64,000 nt of DNA from Arabidopsis thaliana (Eukaryota > Streptophyta > Magnoliopsida > Brassicales > Brassicaceae): NCBI RefSeq assembly GCF_000001735.4, contig NC_003071.7, forward strand, positions 8,921,151 through 8,985,150. The letters run 5' to 3'. The notes under the pieces were generated by a model, which was given only the letters and a program-made list of their open reading frames with translations, did not search any database and had not been told where the DNA came from. This document shows positions 10,777-22,128 of this stretch, piece after piece. Each line of letters begins with the position of its first letter. The stretch's first letter is position 1. Both the position numbers and the translations under genes were made by a program.

Positions 10777-11061
10777 TATCTAAACCCAAGTTCACAAATA
10801 CTAACAAAACATAAGAAAGGTTAAGACTTTGCAAAGCACAAAGAGAAAAAGCTAAAAAAGCACAACTTTACTTAATTCAATGAATAGAATTCTATCAATT
10901 AACAAGAAAACTACAAGACATCATGCGACGAAAACAAAAAGTACGAAGCTTTGATAGTAATAATGGAAACTGAATCGCTCACTGGCTTCTCTAGTTCAGA
11001 GAATATCGATCATGAGCCCTGATGGTTTTTTCTCACCGCCACCAAGAGTTTGTTTATATCT

Positions 11062-11196
11062 TCTTCTTCCTTTGAAACCCTAGCAAACATTATATATTGC
11101 AACTGTGGCGTTAAGCGTTGGGAAAGGGCCCATATATCGGCCCATCAAAGCTCGACCGAATTTCTAATTGGGAAAAAGGCCCATACCGGCCCATTA
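11062..11196 (-). promoter_or_regulatory. Site II / telo-box promoter of the snoRNA cluster
   Basis: Four GGCCCAT elements (11127-11133, 11139-11145, 11178-11184, 11188-11194) read ATGGGCC, the site II motif, on the minus strand. A telo-box AAACCCTA lies at 11075-11082 and a TATATA stretch at 11091-11098. Site II plus telo-box with a TATA is the known architecture of Arabidopsis snoRNA-cluster and ribosomal-protein promoters. Transcription would start near 11062 and run leftwards through candidates 1 to 3. Confidence 0.65.
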
Positions 11197-11710
11197 AAGC
11201 TCAACTTTTTGATAAAACAGCCATTTAAAATAAATAACCATAAGCTTTTCATTATTCTTTTTCCTCTTTTTGTTTTTCCCTTTTGTTCAAATTTAAAAAA
11301 TATGGGGTTCATGTTAATGCAAAGGAAAAATCTAGGGTTCATGTAGGCTTATCTTTAAAGTAAAGCTGAAATTTGAAAGAGAATCATTTAGGTAATTCTC
11401 CAATATGTTATTTTTTTCTTTAAAATGAATGGTAAAAAAGAATCTGTAAATTCTAGCATCATAATTAGTAGATCTCATATCCATCAAAGAAGATGTATTG
11501 ACATCCTCCACAAATCCAAGGAGGAGAAAACAAAGATAATGAAGAAAACAACAATTAAGAAAGACTTAGAGATAAATAAATATGAAACCCATAAAAAAAG
11601 TAAGAAGACAAAACTCTTTAGTATGAGAGTTCAAAAAAATAAACAAAAACAAAGACAAAAGAGAGATTATTAGGGAGAGGATGTAATGGAAGAGGCCAAG
11701 AATGAAGAAT
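11197..11710. other. Intergenic, A/T-rich
   Basis: No supported gene. A lysine-rich 82-codon frame at 11425-11673 reflects A-rich sequence and probably covers the 3' UTR of the neighbouring micro-protein gene in antisense. Confidence 0.5.
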
Positions 11711-11839
11711 CTAACGACGAAGGTTCTTGACTTTGGACCAACCCTTCTTACAAGATTTGCCGACAACTTTGATGCCTTTCTTGAACAGATGTTTCAGCTC
11801 CAACGCCCTCATCTTCACCTGATCCTCAAATGCTCCCAT
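11711..11839 (-). CDS. 42-residue basic micro-protein, unrecognised family
   Basis: The ATG at 11839 opens a 42-residue frame, MGAFEDQVKMRALELKHLFK then KGIKVVGKSCKKGWSKVKNL and RR, ending TAG. It is strongly basic, can form an amphipathic helix (DQVKMRALELKHLFKKGIKVV), and has one cysteine and one tryptophan. The upstream region looks like a true gene: about 100 bp before the ATG there is a TATA-like TATAAAT, a (GA)n leader, and a purine-rich context AGAAGATGG around the start. There is no signal peptide or membrane segment. I recall no name for it; it resembles small conserved plant peptides but not the DVL/ROT4 type. The function is unknown. Confidence 0.6.
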   Translation of the reverse strand: MGAFEDQVKMRALELKHLFKKGIKVVGKSCKKGWSKVKNLRR

Positions 11840-12511
11840 CTTCTTCTTTCTTCGATTCTCTCTTCTCTCGGGAGGTGAGAGATGTCTTCAAAAGTTTTGT
11901 TTGTGTCCTTGTCTCTCTCTCTCTCTGTAATATAGAAGGGATTTATATGTAAATATAAATTAGCTGTGAAATGTTATTAATAGACTAATTGGAACCTTAC
12001 ACCTAAGTTAAGCTATCTCTGCTGTTTTATGATTCCCAAAATTCTTTTTTCCTAATTTTGCCATTGCTTTTATTAAAAGATATATCTTCTTTCCTTCCTA
12101 TGTTGAAAATTTGAACAAACATAAGTGAATTTTGCCAGTTAAATGAATCATCTTGTGCGTCGGATCCAAAATGGTTTTGTACACGTGGCGGAAGAAGGGC
12201 CGTTTGATGTTTGCGGTGACAATTGCCAGCTGTGCAATCCTCATCACGTAATGGACCACCAATTCCTATTGGTTGGTGCTTCCCTTTTTCCCCATTAACA
12301 AGTTTTGATTTTGTATTATTACAATTCTTGCATAAACTAAGCCGTGACATATACTTGGAAATTGGAATAAAGCCTAACCTTTTTTACTTGTTAAATAAGC
12401 TCTTATTTACCTTTTGTTTTGTTGGTTTAGTCAACACACTTTCTTTCATAAAGACGACTCTTTCTCTAAAGCTTTAAGGAACAGATCATCTATGTTTTAC
12501 ACTCTATTTAT
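11840..12511. other. Promoter side of the micro-protein gene and intergenic DNA
   Basis: A (CT)n run sits at about 11912-11930 and a TATA-like sequence near 11943-11960, both placed as expected for the minus-strand micro-protein. The remainder shows no supported gene. Confidence 0.5.
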
Positions 12512-12640
12512 TCGCTGTCTTGTCTTGACAACGAAAGATTCGTTGGAACCATTTTCCTTCTCTGTTACGGCGTGGCTAAAAGAGTAGCGTAAGGACAAGT
12601 GTCAAGCCATTGTACAAGGAGTGGACGAGCACTGACGAAG
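12512..12640 (-). pseudogene. Duplicated 3' tail of the CAAX protease gene
   Basis: About 390 bp downstream of the end of the CAAX protease gene, the last ~130 bp (end of coding sequence plus 3' flank) recur in the same orientation. A 28-bp identical core encodes VLVHSLYN, and the frame continues GLTLVLTLLF to a TAG. This is an isolated fragment carrying only the third active-site motif, so it cannot be a gene. It marks a local tandem duplication followed by decay. Confidence 0.8.
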
Positions 12641-12962
12641 TCGTTTGGTTTAGATTCTTCGATTATTGTTGTAAGAAAAGCTCGATGTGCAGGCAAAAAT
12701 ATCTTGGTATGGACCTAGTGAGTTATAGGAGAAAAGCTCTTATATATCAACCATAGAGAGGATGTGAAGGTGAAGGACGGCTTCCAAAATTTAAGAATTT
12801 GATCTTTAATCATCATCTTCATCATGCTTGCCCTTTGTTGCCCATCTTCTTTGATCGTTTGAACAATGCTTGGAACAAGTGTAGTGGTTTATAGTTTATA
12901 CGTTGTCTTGTCTTTAACAAAGAGAGTTCGGTGGGGAAATTTTCCTTGTCATCTGAACGTGG

Positions 12963-14276
12963 CTAAGAGAAGAGAAGTGTCAATGCATTGTACAAGGAGT
13001 GGACGAGCACTGATGAGGCTAAGTTCCCTGACCAGCTGTAACATAACCCGAGACCGCAACCTATCCCAAACAGCTGCACAAAATCCTCACCTGAGAAGTG
13101 ACCTGCAGCAAATACTCCTGAGCTGATCACTAGTGCCTTCCACCATTCCATTCTCGACGCTAAGGAGGTCAGGAGAAAGCGTCTGTACACTATCTCCTCA
13201 AGGATGGGAGCTACTACGCAGTAGAGAGCAAAACATCCGCTTCTCGCCACTTCCCCGCTCACCATTATCTTCTCCAATTCTGATTCATGTACAGCCTGAG
13301 ATCAAACAACATGTTAAAATGATAATCATCTTAGCAGAGAATGGTGTAGTAGATCGATTGGGGAGACCTTAGGGCCAAAGAGTTGATCAGCTACAAGCGA
13401 CGTGACGAAGATAAAGCCCACAAGACATCCCAAACCCAATGCTGAGCCAACCACCCAGTTTCTTCCTTCCCTTGTTTCGTTATTACCCTTTAGAAAGTTG
13501 ATTGATTTGCACTGAGGCTTCGCTGTGGTCCTCAGCAGCAAGACTGTCCCTGCAAGTTCTACCATTTGGAGAACCACAAGTGATAGCACCTGTATATTGT
13601 AACCACACCATGAAATTCAACACTAAAAATCAACTTTGCAGAATCAAAAGCATACAGATCATCACTCATGAACCGTAACGAAATTGCATCTCACATAGGA
13701 AGAAAACTAAATTGCAAACTGCAAGTATAATCTTCTGCCCTTTGCTTATCTCTGAAGTGTACAATTCAACTAGATATCCAACAGTCTCCTCTTAATAGTA
13801 AATGTAAACCTTCCAGACAAAATGAAAGGAGACTCACTTGGGTCTGAGGATCAAGAACCTGCCGGTGGAGTATGTTGGCAACAATGGATAAACCCCCAAA
13901 ACTGAGAGGAATATGCAGAGAGAACATGTAAAGAGCAAATGTGCTCCATATGTTATCATCCTCCCATGGAATCTCTGATGCCAAAACTGAGAACCCTTCT
14001 CCATTCCCCAACTGTTCAATCTATAAAGCACCGGACTTGGAATTAGAATCTCCGTCAAAACTAGCGAAAAAATAAAACTTCATCCCTAATCAATGGAAGG
14101 AGACGCACCTGAGTAGTTTCTTGGGAGGATTTGCTTTTGAGACAAGAGCATATGAGAGAAGGTCGACAAGTACTAGCAGAGGAGAGACGACGAAACTCCG
14201 TATGTCGTCGTCGTTCGGAACAATTAGTCACCGGCGTGTTTCCGCAACTGAAGGAAACCCATCGGCCTAGAATCAT
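12963..14276 (-). CDS. CAAX amino-terminal protease family (ABI) membrane protein
   Basis: Multi-pass membrane protein of the Rce1/ABI family (CPBP intramembrane metalloprotease). Exons are 14276-14109, 14020-13838, 13589-13368 and 13295-12963, all phase 0, giving 301 residues. The three family motifs are present: EExxxR in APILEEIVYRRFLL, FxxxH in VFAAGHF, and HxxxN in VHSLYNAL, so the metal-binding set is complete. The N terminus MILGRWVSFSCGNTP with many Ser/Arg (RRRHTEFRRLSSAS) suggests plastid targeting, as in other plant members. I chose the ATG at 14276. A longer in-frame start at 14375 exists but would put an acidic stretch before the transit-like part. The substrate is unknown. Confidence 0.9.
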
Positions 14277-14637
14277 CGCCGTCTCTGACCAGAGAGTCTC
14301 CTCTTCTTCATATAGCCAAGCCACTTGACCTTTCAAGTTACTACCATGGACCAATTCAATTATGTGGTAATCCAAAATAATTGTTTTTCTTTTTTTGGCA
14401 TCAAGTGTGATTTTTTTTTTGTCAATAGATATCTTCTTAGCTCAAAAAAGGAAAACAAGTATCAAAAAAATTACAACTTTACGATTTGCTTAGAAAGGAG
14501 AAGACATCTGGAGCAACAGGATTTACAAAAGTTATTATCTTTATCGATTTCTCTTCTTCCTAGACCCAACAGACGAAGAGAATTTGTTGTTGGTTGTCTC
14601 TGGTCTCTTCGTCTAGGTTTTTTTTGGGTTATTAAAG
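14277..14637. promoter_or_regulatory. Divergent promoter, CAAX protease / tetraspanin
   Basis: This 361-bp region lies between two divergent start codons and must contain both promoters and leaders. T-rich and A-rich runs are present; no named element stands out. Confidence 0.5.
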
Positions 14638-16142
14638 ATGGTGAGGATCGTGAGAAGTTGTTTACAGTCCATGTTAAAGCTCGTGAATTCTCTAATTGGG
14701 ATGGTTGGGATTGCTATGATTCTCTACGCTGTTTGGCTGATTAGGCAATGGCAAGAACAAATGGGAAATCTTCCTTTTGCTGATTCTGATCACCCTGTTC
14801 CGTGGTATGTTGAAAGTTTCATCTTTTTGTGTGTTTGATCACTTTCTGGCTTTTTGGGCGTTTGTATCTTTGTTTAAATTCCGAGTGGTTGGAGAACGGT
14901 ACTGAGCAATTTAGGCAGAGACAAGATCATAGATTTCTGTAAGATTTGAGGTGTGTGGAAGCTAGAAGCTGTTGTTAGGCTTTGGAAGAGACAGTTTTAA
15001 GATTCTTGTAAGATTTGTCTTTCAAATTTGATGGCACTGGAAATGAGTGACACATCTTGTTGGGGTGAAACTATGTTTTTCCCGTGGAAAGATCATAAAT
15101 TCTGTAAGCTTGAGGTGTCTAGAAGTAGTTAGGCTATGGAAGAGATAGCTTCAGGATTCTTGTAAGATGGCACTGGAAAGTGGCATATCTTGTTTTTGTG
15201 TGAGGGGGAAGTTATCATTGTTATGAAATATGAAGTATGCCATTGCTGATGAAAATTTCTGAACCAATCTTCTTATGAGCTTCAGGTTCATTTATTCATT
15301 TCTTGGTCTCGGGGCCATTCTCTGTGTTGTCACTTGTGCCGGGCACATAGCTGCTGAAACCGTGAATGGATGTTGCCTTTACTTGGTAAACTTCTGTTTT
15401 TTTTATAAGTTGTTCCTGCAACTCTATTGATGAATTGTAGCATCACTACGTTAGCCTGTTTTTCTTTGGTAGTTTCATCATTCCTTCCTGAATTCTTTCT
15501 TGTGTTTCTTTTTTTATGTGTATAATGCATCTGTTTATTGGCTCATCGACTGGGTTCAGTATATGGGATTCATAGTCTTGCTAACTATGGTTGAAGGCGG
15601 TGTAGTTGCCGATATCTTTCTAAACCGTGACTGGAAAAAGGTATAGTTTCTCTATCTCTTTTCTTTTGAAAAATCTTGAGTGGCTCTCTATTGTCACGCC
15701 CAAGATTCTAATCTTTTAGAAGCTTTCATCAGGACTTTCCAGAGGATCCAAGTGGTGCTTTCCACCAGTTCTCTAAGTTCATCGAGTCAAACTTCAAGAT
15801 TTGCAAGTGGATAGGTCTCTCTATTGTCTGTGTCCAGGTATCTTAACTAATAGCAAAAAGATTCTACTTTACGGTGCTTCTAAATTGTTTGGTTTCAACG
15901 CTTCACATTGTTCCTTTGTTTATTGGCAGGGTCTATCAGTTTTAATAGCCATGTTGCTCAAAGCTCTTGGACCTCACCCTCACCGACATTATGATAGTGA
16001 CGATGAATACAATGTAAGCACAGTTGCACTCCTGCAGGATGCTCGTCAGCCGCCTCCATACGTTGTTGGAGAACCCATGTATGGAGCCAAACCGGGAGCT
16101 TGGACAGTTAGATTAATGAAAGGGCAAACCGGTGAGAGGTGA
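14638..16142 (+). CDS. Tetraspanin-family protein
   Basis: Four-pass membrane organiser of the divergent plant tetraspanin/TOM2A-like group. Exons are 14638-14804, 15286-15385, 15560-15640, 15733-15837 and 15930-16142, giving 221 residues. TM1 is [20 protein letters not shown]2 [21 protein letters not shown]3 [20 protein letters not shown] and TM4 [20 protein letters not shown]. The GCCLY motif after TM2 is a likely palmitoylation site. The extracellular loop between TM3 and TM4 is short ([19 protein letters not shown]) and lacks the CCG cluster of animal tetraspanins, which is typical of this plant subgroup. The cytosolic tail is Pro-rich ([15 protein letters not shown]). Confidence 0.9.
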
Positions 16143-18118
16143 AAACAAAGAAACTCGTAGAAGAAAATGGCAAAGCAGAGTCTGCTCTTTCCATGTGTGC
16201 ATTTACTTTGGCTTCTTATTGCATCTCTTTCTTTCACTATTTATCTCTTGTAAATGTTGAATACATATATTTGGGATGTTCTTACATATTAAAGACTATG
16301 TGATGTATGTAAATCTCTCTCCACTCTATTGTTGACCAAAATTATCAAGATTTATATTCTGCAGGCTAGTTGGTATGAAATGGTTCTAGTTCTGTCAGGA
16401 CAGGGTTAGTCATATCTTGGTCGGAATTGCCTTTAATTACATATAAAAAATCTCAAAACTCGTCTACTATTTAATTGTTAACCAACCATAGCATCACTGC
16501 TCATCATCACAAATTCGTTATAAGCAAATAAAATAATGGAACACCAATGGTATTCGATGAGTAATCGTATTGGCTTTACGGGGCACATGGGAAAAGATTG
16601 GATAAAGTCTTATTGTGTAAATATACGAAGGAAGGAATTAATTGAGAATGTAATGAGATTTGTGAACTGTAAGATTCGTATATGAACTGTTTTTATTGAT
16701 ACTCTCATGTGATTTTGTAATTTCATGAATTACGTAACATCTTGTGCTTGTTGTCATTCTCAATAATACAATTTGACTTTCACACTTTTAGCTAAAGCAT
16801 TCTCATTTGAATAACTATTCTCTGTTTTTTAATTGAAGTTGTCAATAATATATTTCTCTAGTCTTTAATAATGCACACATGTATCCAGTATTCATGATGA
16901 TTATTAAGTAGTTAACTAAATACATTTCACTTGATTTTGTGTAATTCAGGCCTCACATTATATCTACATTCATCTCCGATGCTTATCTATAGATTTTTAC
17001 CTTATTAAAATTAGTTAGATTCTACAGCTCCATGAGGGTCCTATGAATTTGTTAGGTTTATAGGAAATAAAATGTGGTTTATCGGTTCTTGACCCTTGAA
17101 CTGCAAGGTTTGATCATCCAATGGTGGGAAAACACGATCGATATTGCTCTCATTATATCACTGATTCCATGGATTTTTGTGAACATGATCTTGAAACCAA
17201 ATGATTGGCTAGGTTTTGACCAAGAGCTTCATGAACTTGAAATGAATATGTCCCCATTTAGACCAAACTCTCTGGCAATCTGCGGATGTAGAAGTAGCAA
17301 TATCAAAACTTTGTAAGAAACATTTTTATTTTTAAAAAAAAATCAGAAGTGGGATAAAAACAGGTTAATTAGGTACAACACTTAACAAGCAGCAATCAAC
17401 GTATTTAAATAGGAAACGATAGAAATTATCAGTTCTTAAGATAAACTTTAATAAATACATAAATAGTTCACATGTATACCGTACAACATTACAAATGAGT
17501 CATATCACATAATTTTGGGACTACGCTTTAACCAGCATTATGCCATCAAACTTTGTAAGCTGAAGTTTAAACTCTAGAAGTAATTCCTTCCAAAGTTGTA
17601 TCTATAAAGAATAATTTTCTTGTAAGCTTTTTCTTAGAAAGATAAATAAAGTATAAGAATGGTCGAATAATCTAAAGTAAGGATTGTGGCGAGAGTCATG
17701 TGCGGTCTATCAAAATTATTATTTTCTTAAAAAACTTATATGTTGCAAAATTAGGTTTTAAAACATTTTTTATGTTCTCCGAATCTACAAAAACAAAACA
17801 AAATGCACTAAGCATGGTTGGTGGTTGTTGAGTGTTGATTTAAAAAAAAAGTACGAAAATTCGGAAACAGTTAAAAGAATAATACTAGTATCTTCGAATG
17901 CTGAAATGATTTATGCGCTGTGAGCAAAGCATTGGCCATCAAGATTCTGTATTTCCAAATCTTATCATATAAAGATCAGATACACTTTTATTAAATCTTT
18001 TATTTTACAAAGGTTGTGTTGTTTTTGTCCAAAAAAAAGAAAAAAAGAAAAAGAGGTTGTGTTGTTTTCCATGAGCAAAACAAATGTGGTCTTAATCTTC
18101 CAAAGAAAAACTGTAGAC
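16143..18118. other. Gene-poor A/T-rich interval
   Basis: No gene is supported. An 80-codon frame at 17074-17316 (WWENTIDIALIISLIPWIF...) has no family I can name; it could be a worn fragment of a mobile element. The tetraspanin 3' UTR probably ends near 16320. Confidence 0.5.
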
Positions 18119-18130
18119 ATATTTTATTAG

Positions 18131-19152
18131 GAAAAATATCGTGAAAAAACATAAGCTTTAAAATTTTGAACGAAAGAGCATTTTTCAAACTGTTATTTAA
18201 ATTTTAAAATTTTGGTTCATTTTTAGTAAAATATTTAAATTTTGTTGATTTGGTCGAATTAGGTGAATTAGGTATGAGGTTAAGTTACCGGTTAAAAAAA
18301 GTATTATGGAGTTAACTTCCAGTTAACAGACGCAATTATCCAACTGTCGTCCGTCACTATCTTCAAGTGCATCGATGGAGATATCAAGAACATCATCACC
18401 TCTAGAAGAATCAGACGCAATTATTGAAAGTTAATGGCGTTTTGGCTGCAATGATATCTACCAAGATCTCTCCCAAAACTTTTTTAATCTCCTTGTTTTA
18501 ATTTTTTTTTTCCGAGGAATCATATGTAAGGGTTTAACATTGTTATAAAACCTAACTTTTCACATAAATGATATTTACATGAGTAGCAAAAAAAAAACTT
18601 CGAGTTAACAGTCTACATCTAGCCAAAACAACAACATCTTTCTTTATGTGGTCATTTAATTTAGTGAAGGAATCAAAATCCCTCAGATCGAAATACAATT
18701 TTCAAAAAAAACACACACAATTCTTAATCCTAGCAAAAAGCCTCGAATACTTTTAAACTTTTCTTGATTTTTCCAGACAGCAAAGACGTATGGAAAACGA
18801 AAGAGGTAGTTATAATGAGAAAAGATAATTACTTAGGAGGCCGAATATGGTCTTTGGCTAAACATTTTGGCGATTATTTATTTTTCTTCCCACCGACTTT
18901 CAATTCGATGCAAAAAATAAAGTTATTATAATATCAGCAATAAACTCATCTGAAATATTAGAATAAGCAAATTTCAACAAAAATTAACTAATCTAGCCTA
19001 ACCAGATTAACTTTACGACATGCCTAATCCATACAAATCAATAAAATTTAACTATTTTACTAAAAGATCAAACAAAACTTTGGGATATAAATGATATTTT
19101 GAAAGTTTATGTTTTTTCTCACAAATTTGAAAATCGTTTTTTCACATTTTCT
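18131..19152. mobile_element. Non-autonomous Mutator-like DNA element with long inverted ends
   Basis: A 1,022-bp element flanked on both sides by the same 12 bp, ATATTTTATTAG (18119-18130 and 19153-19164), consistent with a 9-12 bp target duplication. The two ends are imperfect inverted repeats for about 170 bp: left GAAAAATATCGTGAAAAAAC, right (reverse complement) AGAAAATGTGAAAAAACG, then GTGARAAAAACATAARCTTT, TTTTAGTAAAATA and GTTGATTTG/ATTGATTTG shared. There is no transposase frame inside. Long terminal inverted repeats with a 9-12 bp duplication fit a MULE. The repeat arms are moderately diverged, so the insertion is not very recent. Confidence 0.65.
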
Positions 19153-19164
19153 ATATTTTATTAG

Positions 19165-20034
19165 TTAAGTTAAATAGTTTTGAATCTGATGATGTCAAAA
19201 TAAATTGGTAACTCGTGAATTGACTGAAAAAAAAATCCATTTACAATTATAAAAAATTAATCCATTTTCAAATACCAAACAAATCCAAGATTATTTACAA
19301 TTGTCACTTTTGCTAATCTTAGATTATGAGGTCATATATCCTCACATCTTCAAATAATTCACTACATTCTACTACTAATAAAATGAATAAAAAACTCTTT
19401 GTTTTATCTATATTGAAACAAACAAAACATATGTTTTGATCGGTAACTTCTATCAATCCGCACTAGGCTTACAACTCTAATCATTCTCATTTTTTATTTT
19501 TTTACCTGCTTTTTCTTTACATTTGATCTTTTACTGGTTTGTGTCACCAATCGAATCCATAAAGACAACCGATATAACAATGTTAAACAAGACGCCATGG
19601 TCATATAGTAGTATTTAAGAAAGAAAAAAAAAAAGAGAAAGAAAGAACAAGTGTAAGAGTAACGGAAGAATCTTGTCCCAACCAACAACATTGGCTTTAA
19701 AAATAAAAACGATGGAATCTTATAATTGCATAAACACACACACACACACACCCTTTACCCTACGGGATCGTGCTAAATCAAGGCCCCTAACTGTCAGTAG
19801 GTCCCATCCCCCCCTCATAAAATGGCACACTACGTAAATAAGAAGAATGGCTCTAGGACATTATCGTCATTTTCTTATCTGATGCAAAAGACTTGACTTT
19901 TCCTTTTTGCAGACTTAACCATTCCTCCTCCTTCCCTCTCTATTTAACCAACTTAACCAACAATTCTTTCTCACTTCTCCACTTTTTTTCTCGGTTAGTG
20001 TCAGTTTTTTTGTTGGCTAGTCTCTTCGGTCAAA
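19165..20034. promoter_or_regulatory. Upstream region of EXPB1
   Basis: A (CA)n microsatellite lies at about 19734-19752. The proximal 150 bp is pyrimidine-rich with TATTTAA near 19942, suitable as a TATA element for EXPB1. No gene is seen. Confidence 0.45.
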
Positions 20035-21280
20035 ATGCAGCTCTTTCCGGTCATCCTACCGACACTATGCGTCTTCCTCCACCTTCTAATAAGTGGCTCT
20101 GGCTCTACTCCACCGTTGACTCACTCCAATCAACAAGTGGCAGCCACTCGTTGGCTTCCCGCCACCGCAACCTGGTACGGAAGTGCCGAGGGAGACGGCA
20201 GCAGCGGTAAACATCTCTTACTTTTTTACTCACAATTTGTTTGGTTTTTACTGTAACAGACCAAAAGTTTACTGCGAAATCAATAATAATGCAAGGGCTT
20301 AATTATGAATGAAACCGCAGGAGGAGCTTGTGGTTACGGATCGTTGGTGGACGTGAAGCCGTTTAAGGCTAGAGTCGGAGCGGTGAGTCCGATTCTGTTC
20401 AAAGGTGGTGAAGGCTGCGGTGCATGCTACAAGGTCAGGTGTCTCGACAAGACCATTTGCTCTAAGAGAGCAGTCACCATTATTGCCACCGACCAGTCAC
20501 CGTCAGGACCATCTGCTAAAGCAAAACACACTCATTTCGACCTCAGTGGCGCCGCCTTTGGACATATGGCTATTCCCGGCCATAACGGTGTCATCCGCAA
20601 CCGTGGCCTATTAAACATCCTCTACCGCCGGTACCTCTTCGCGCTATCTTATTATTTTATTTGACTACTATATGCTAACGAACAAATAATGAGTACATTT
20701 AAATGGTTTTTTCTTACATTGGGAGGAGTAAACAAATAAAGAAACTTTAACGGCGTTCTTGTTTTTTATCGATGGTCCCATATTTTGAGCTTTGACTACA
20801 CATAAACACAAACACACATATGGATCTCTGACACACTTGCACTTGTTTGTTTTTTGCAAAACAGAACGGCATGCAAATACAGAGGGAAGAACATAGCGTT
20901 TCATGTGAACGCAGGATCAACTGATTATTGGTTATCGCTTCTCATTGAGTATGAAGACGGTGAAGGAGACATTGGCTCTATGCACATTCGTCAAGTAATA
21001 TTTCTCATTAGTCTCTCCCACATTTTCTTTAAAATGTATACTTAATATTACTTCATTTGTATGTTGATTTATGAAGGCGGGATCTAAGGAGTGGATATCG
21101 ATGAAGCACATATGGGGAGCGAACTGGTGCATCGTCGAAGGACCACTCAAGGGACCATTCTCCGTGAAGCTCACAACTTTGTCCAACAATAAGACACTCT
21201 CCGCCACCGACGTCATCCCCAGTAACTGGGTTCCCAAAGCTACTTACACCTCTCGCCTCAACTTCTCCCCTGTTCTCTAA
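20035..21280 (+). CDS. EXPB1: Beta-expansin 1
   Basis: Secreted wall-loosening protein that weakens polysaccharide contacts without hydrolysis. Exons are 20035-20206, 20321-20630, 20865-20994 and 21077-21280, giving 271 residues. Signal peptide: MQLFPVILPTLCVFLHLLIS. Domain 1 (GH45-like) has TATWYGSAEGDGSSGGACGYG, split by intron 1, then EGCGACYKVRC and HFDLSGAAFGHMA, which includes the HFD motif. Domain 2 (CBM63-like) has the surface aromatic run EWISMKHIWGANWCIVEGPL. Conserved cysteines are in place and the length matches the family. The tail TYTSRLNFSPVL is typical of beta-expansins. Confidence 0.96.
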
Positions 21281-22128
21281 TTAGCCTCTCTTCAAAAAAA
21301 TTTTGTTGTGGGAGAGAGGAACACAGAGAAGACAATGAGTGAGCCATCTCCAAAGTTAGGGGATTAAGAGCTTTTCATTGTGTGTGTGACTACTAACATT
21401 CTATGTTGTCCCTTTTCATTTTTTTCCTTCTCCATAGGGATGTGTGTATCATCTATAATGTTGTTTGTGGGACATTACTATATAAGAATTTACAAAAGAT
21501 GTAATAATGTAATATGCAATCTCATTCCTTTTTTAGCTCAACTCTTTTGCATGCCCCACTCTCTCTAATGACAACACAACTAAGCTACTCTTGCAAAATA
21601 ATAATATACCTTAAAATTAATGTGTTTATCATTCACTTTCTTACATGTTCCTACATACATTATACATACATTGCTTGCCTGGAAAGAGACGAAACAACTG
21701 GACCTGACCACCACGTGCCCCATTATCAAGTCACTACGAAAATAATGTAAAGAAAGATAGTTCACATGCCATGACACTCCTCAACTACCTCATGCCCACA
21801 TCACACAATACAATCAAATGATTCATCCAACAAACCTTTACTTCTCTCAAGTCTTATAAATGTAAAATACGTGGAACCAAAATGATTTAAGGTGAACATC
21901 ATCCAAGACAATAACCAAATTTTGCAGAACAAATATAATGGTAATAAAAAATAATAACCAAAAACAAAAGGACTAAAATTCTCTCCCCAGAAGAGGAAAT
22001 GTTGTGCTCACAGACAGCGCCCATAAGAGCTTCTATGTGCACATAACTTACCTCTTCTTATTTTCGCCCGCAGCTATTGTGACTTCATCAATATCAAATA
22101 ATCCCCCAACAGTAATACTAAAGACCCT
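21281..22128. other. Interval between convergent EXPB1 and CLC1
   Basis: Expected to hold the EXPB1 3' UTR to about 21540 and that of CLC1 from about 21950. No supported gene, repeat or RNA. Confidence 0.5.

Noticed and set aside
10918-10928. Isolated box-C-like ATGATGT on the minus strand
   Set aside because: No D box or closing stem within 120 bp.
10981-11025. A fifth C/D snoRNA near the cluster promoter (ATGATC ... CTGA)
   Set aside because: Box C does not fit RTGATGA, the distance is too short, and the flanking stem is weak.
11425-11673. Lysine-rich 82-codon frame on the plus strand
   Set aside because: The composition follows from A-rich sequence; it lies antisense to the 3' side of the micro-protein gene.
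17074-17316. 80-codon frame with Trp-rich words, thought of as a LINE scrap
   Set aside because: No recognisable reverse transcriptase or RNase H motif; too short to support.
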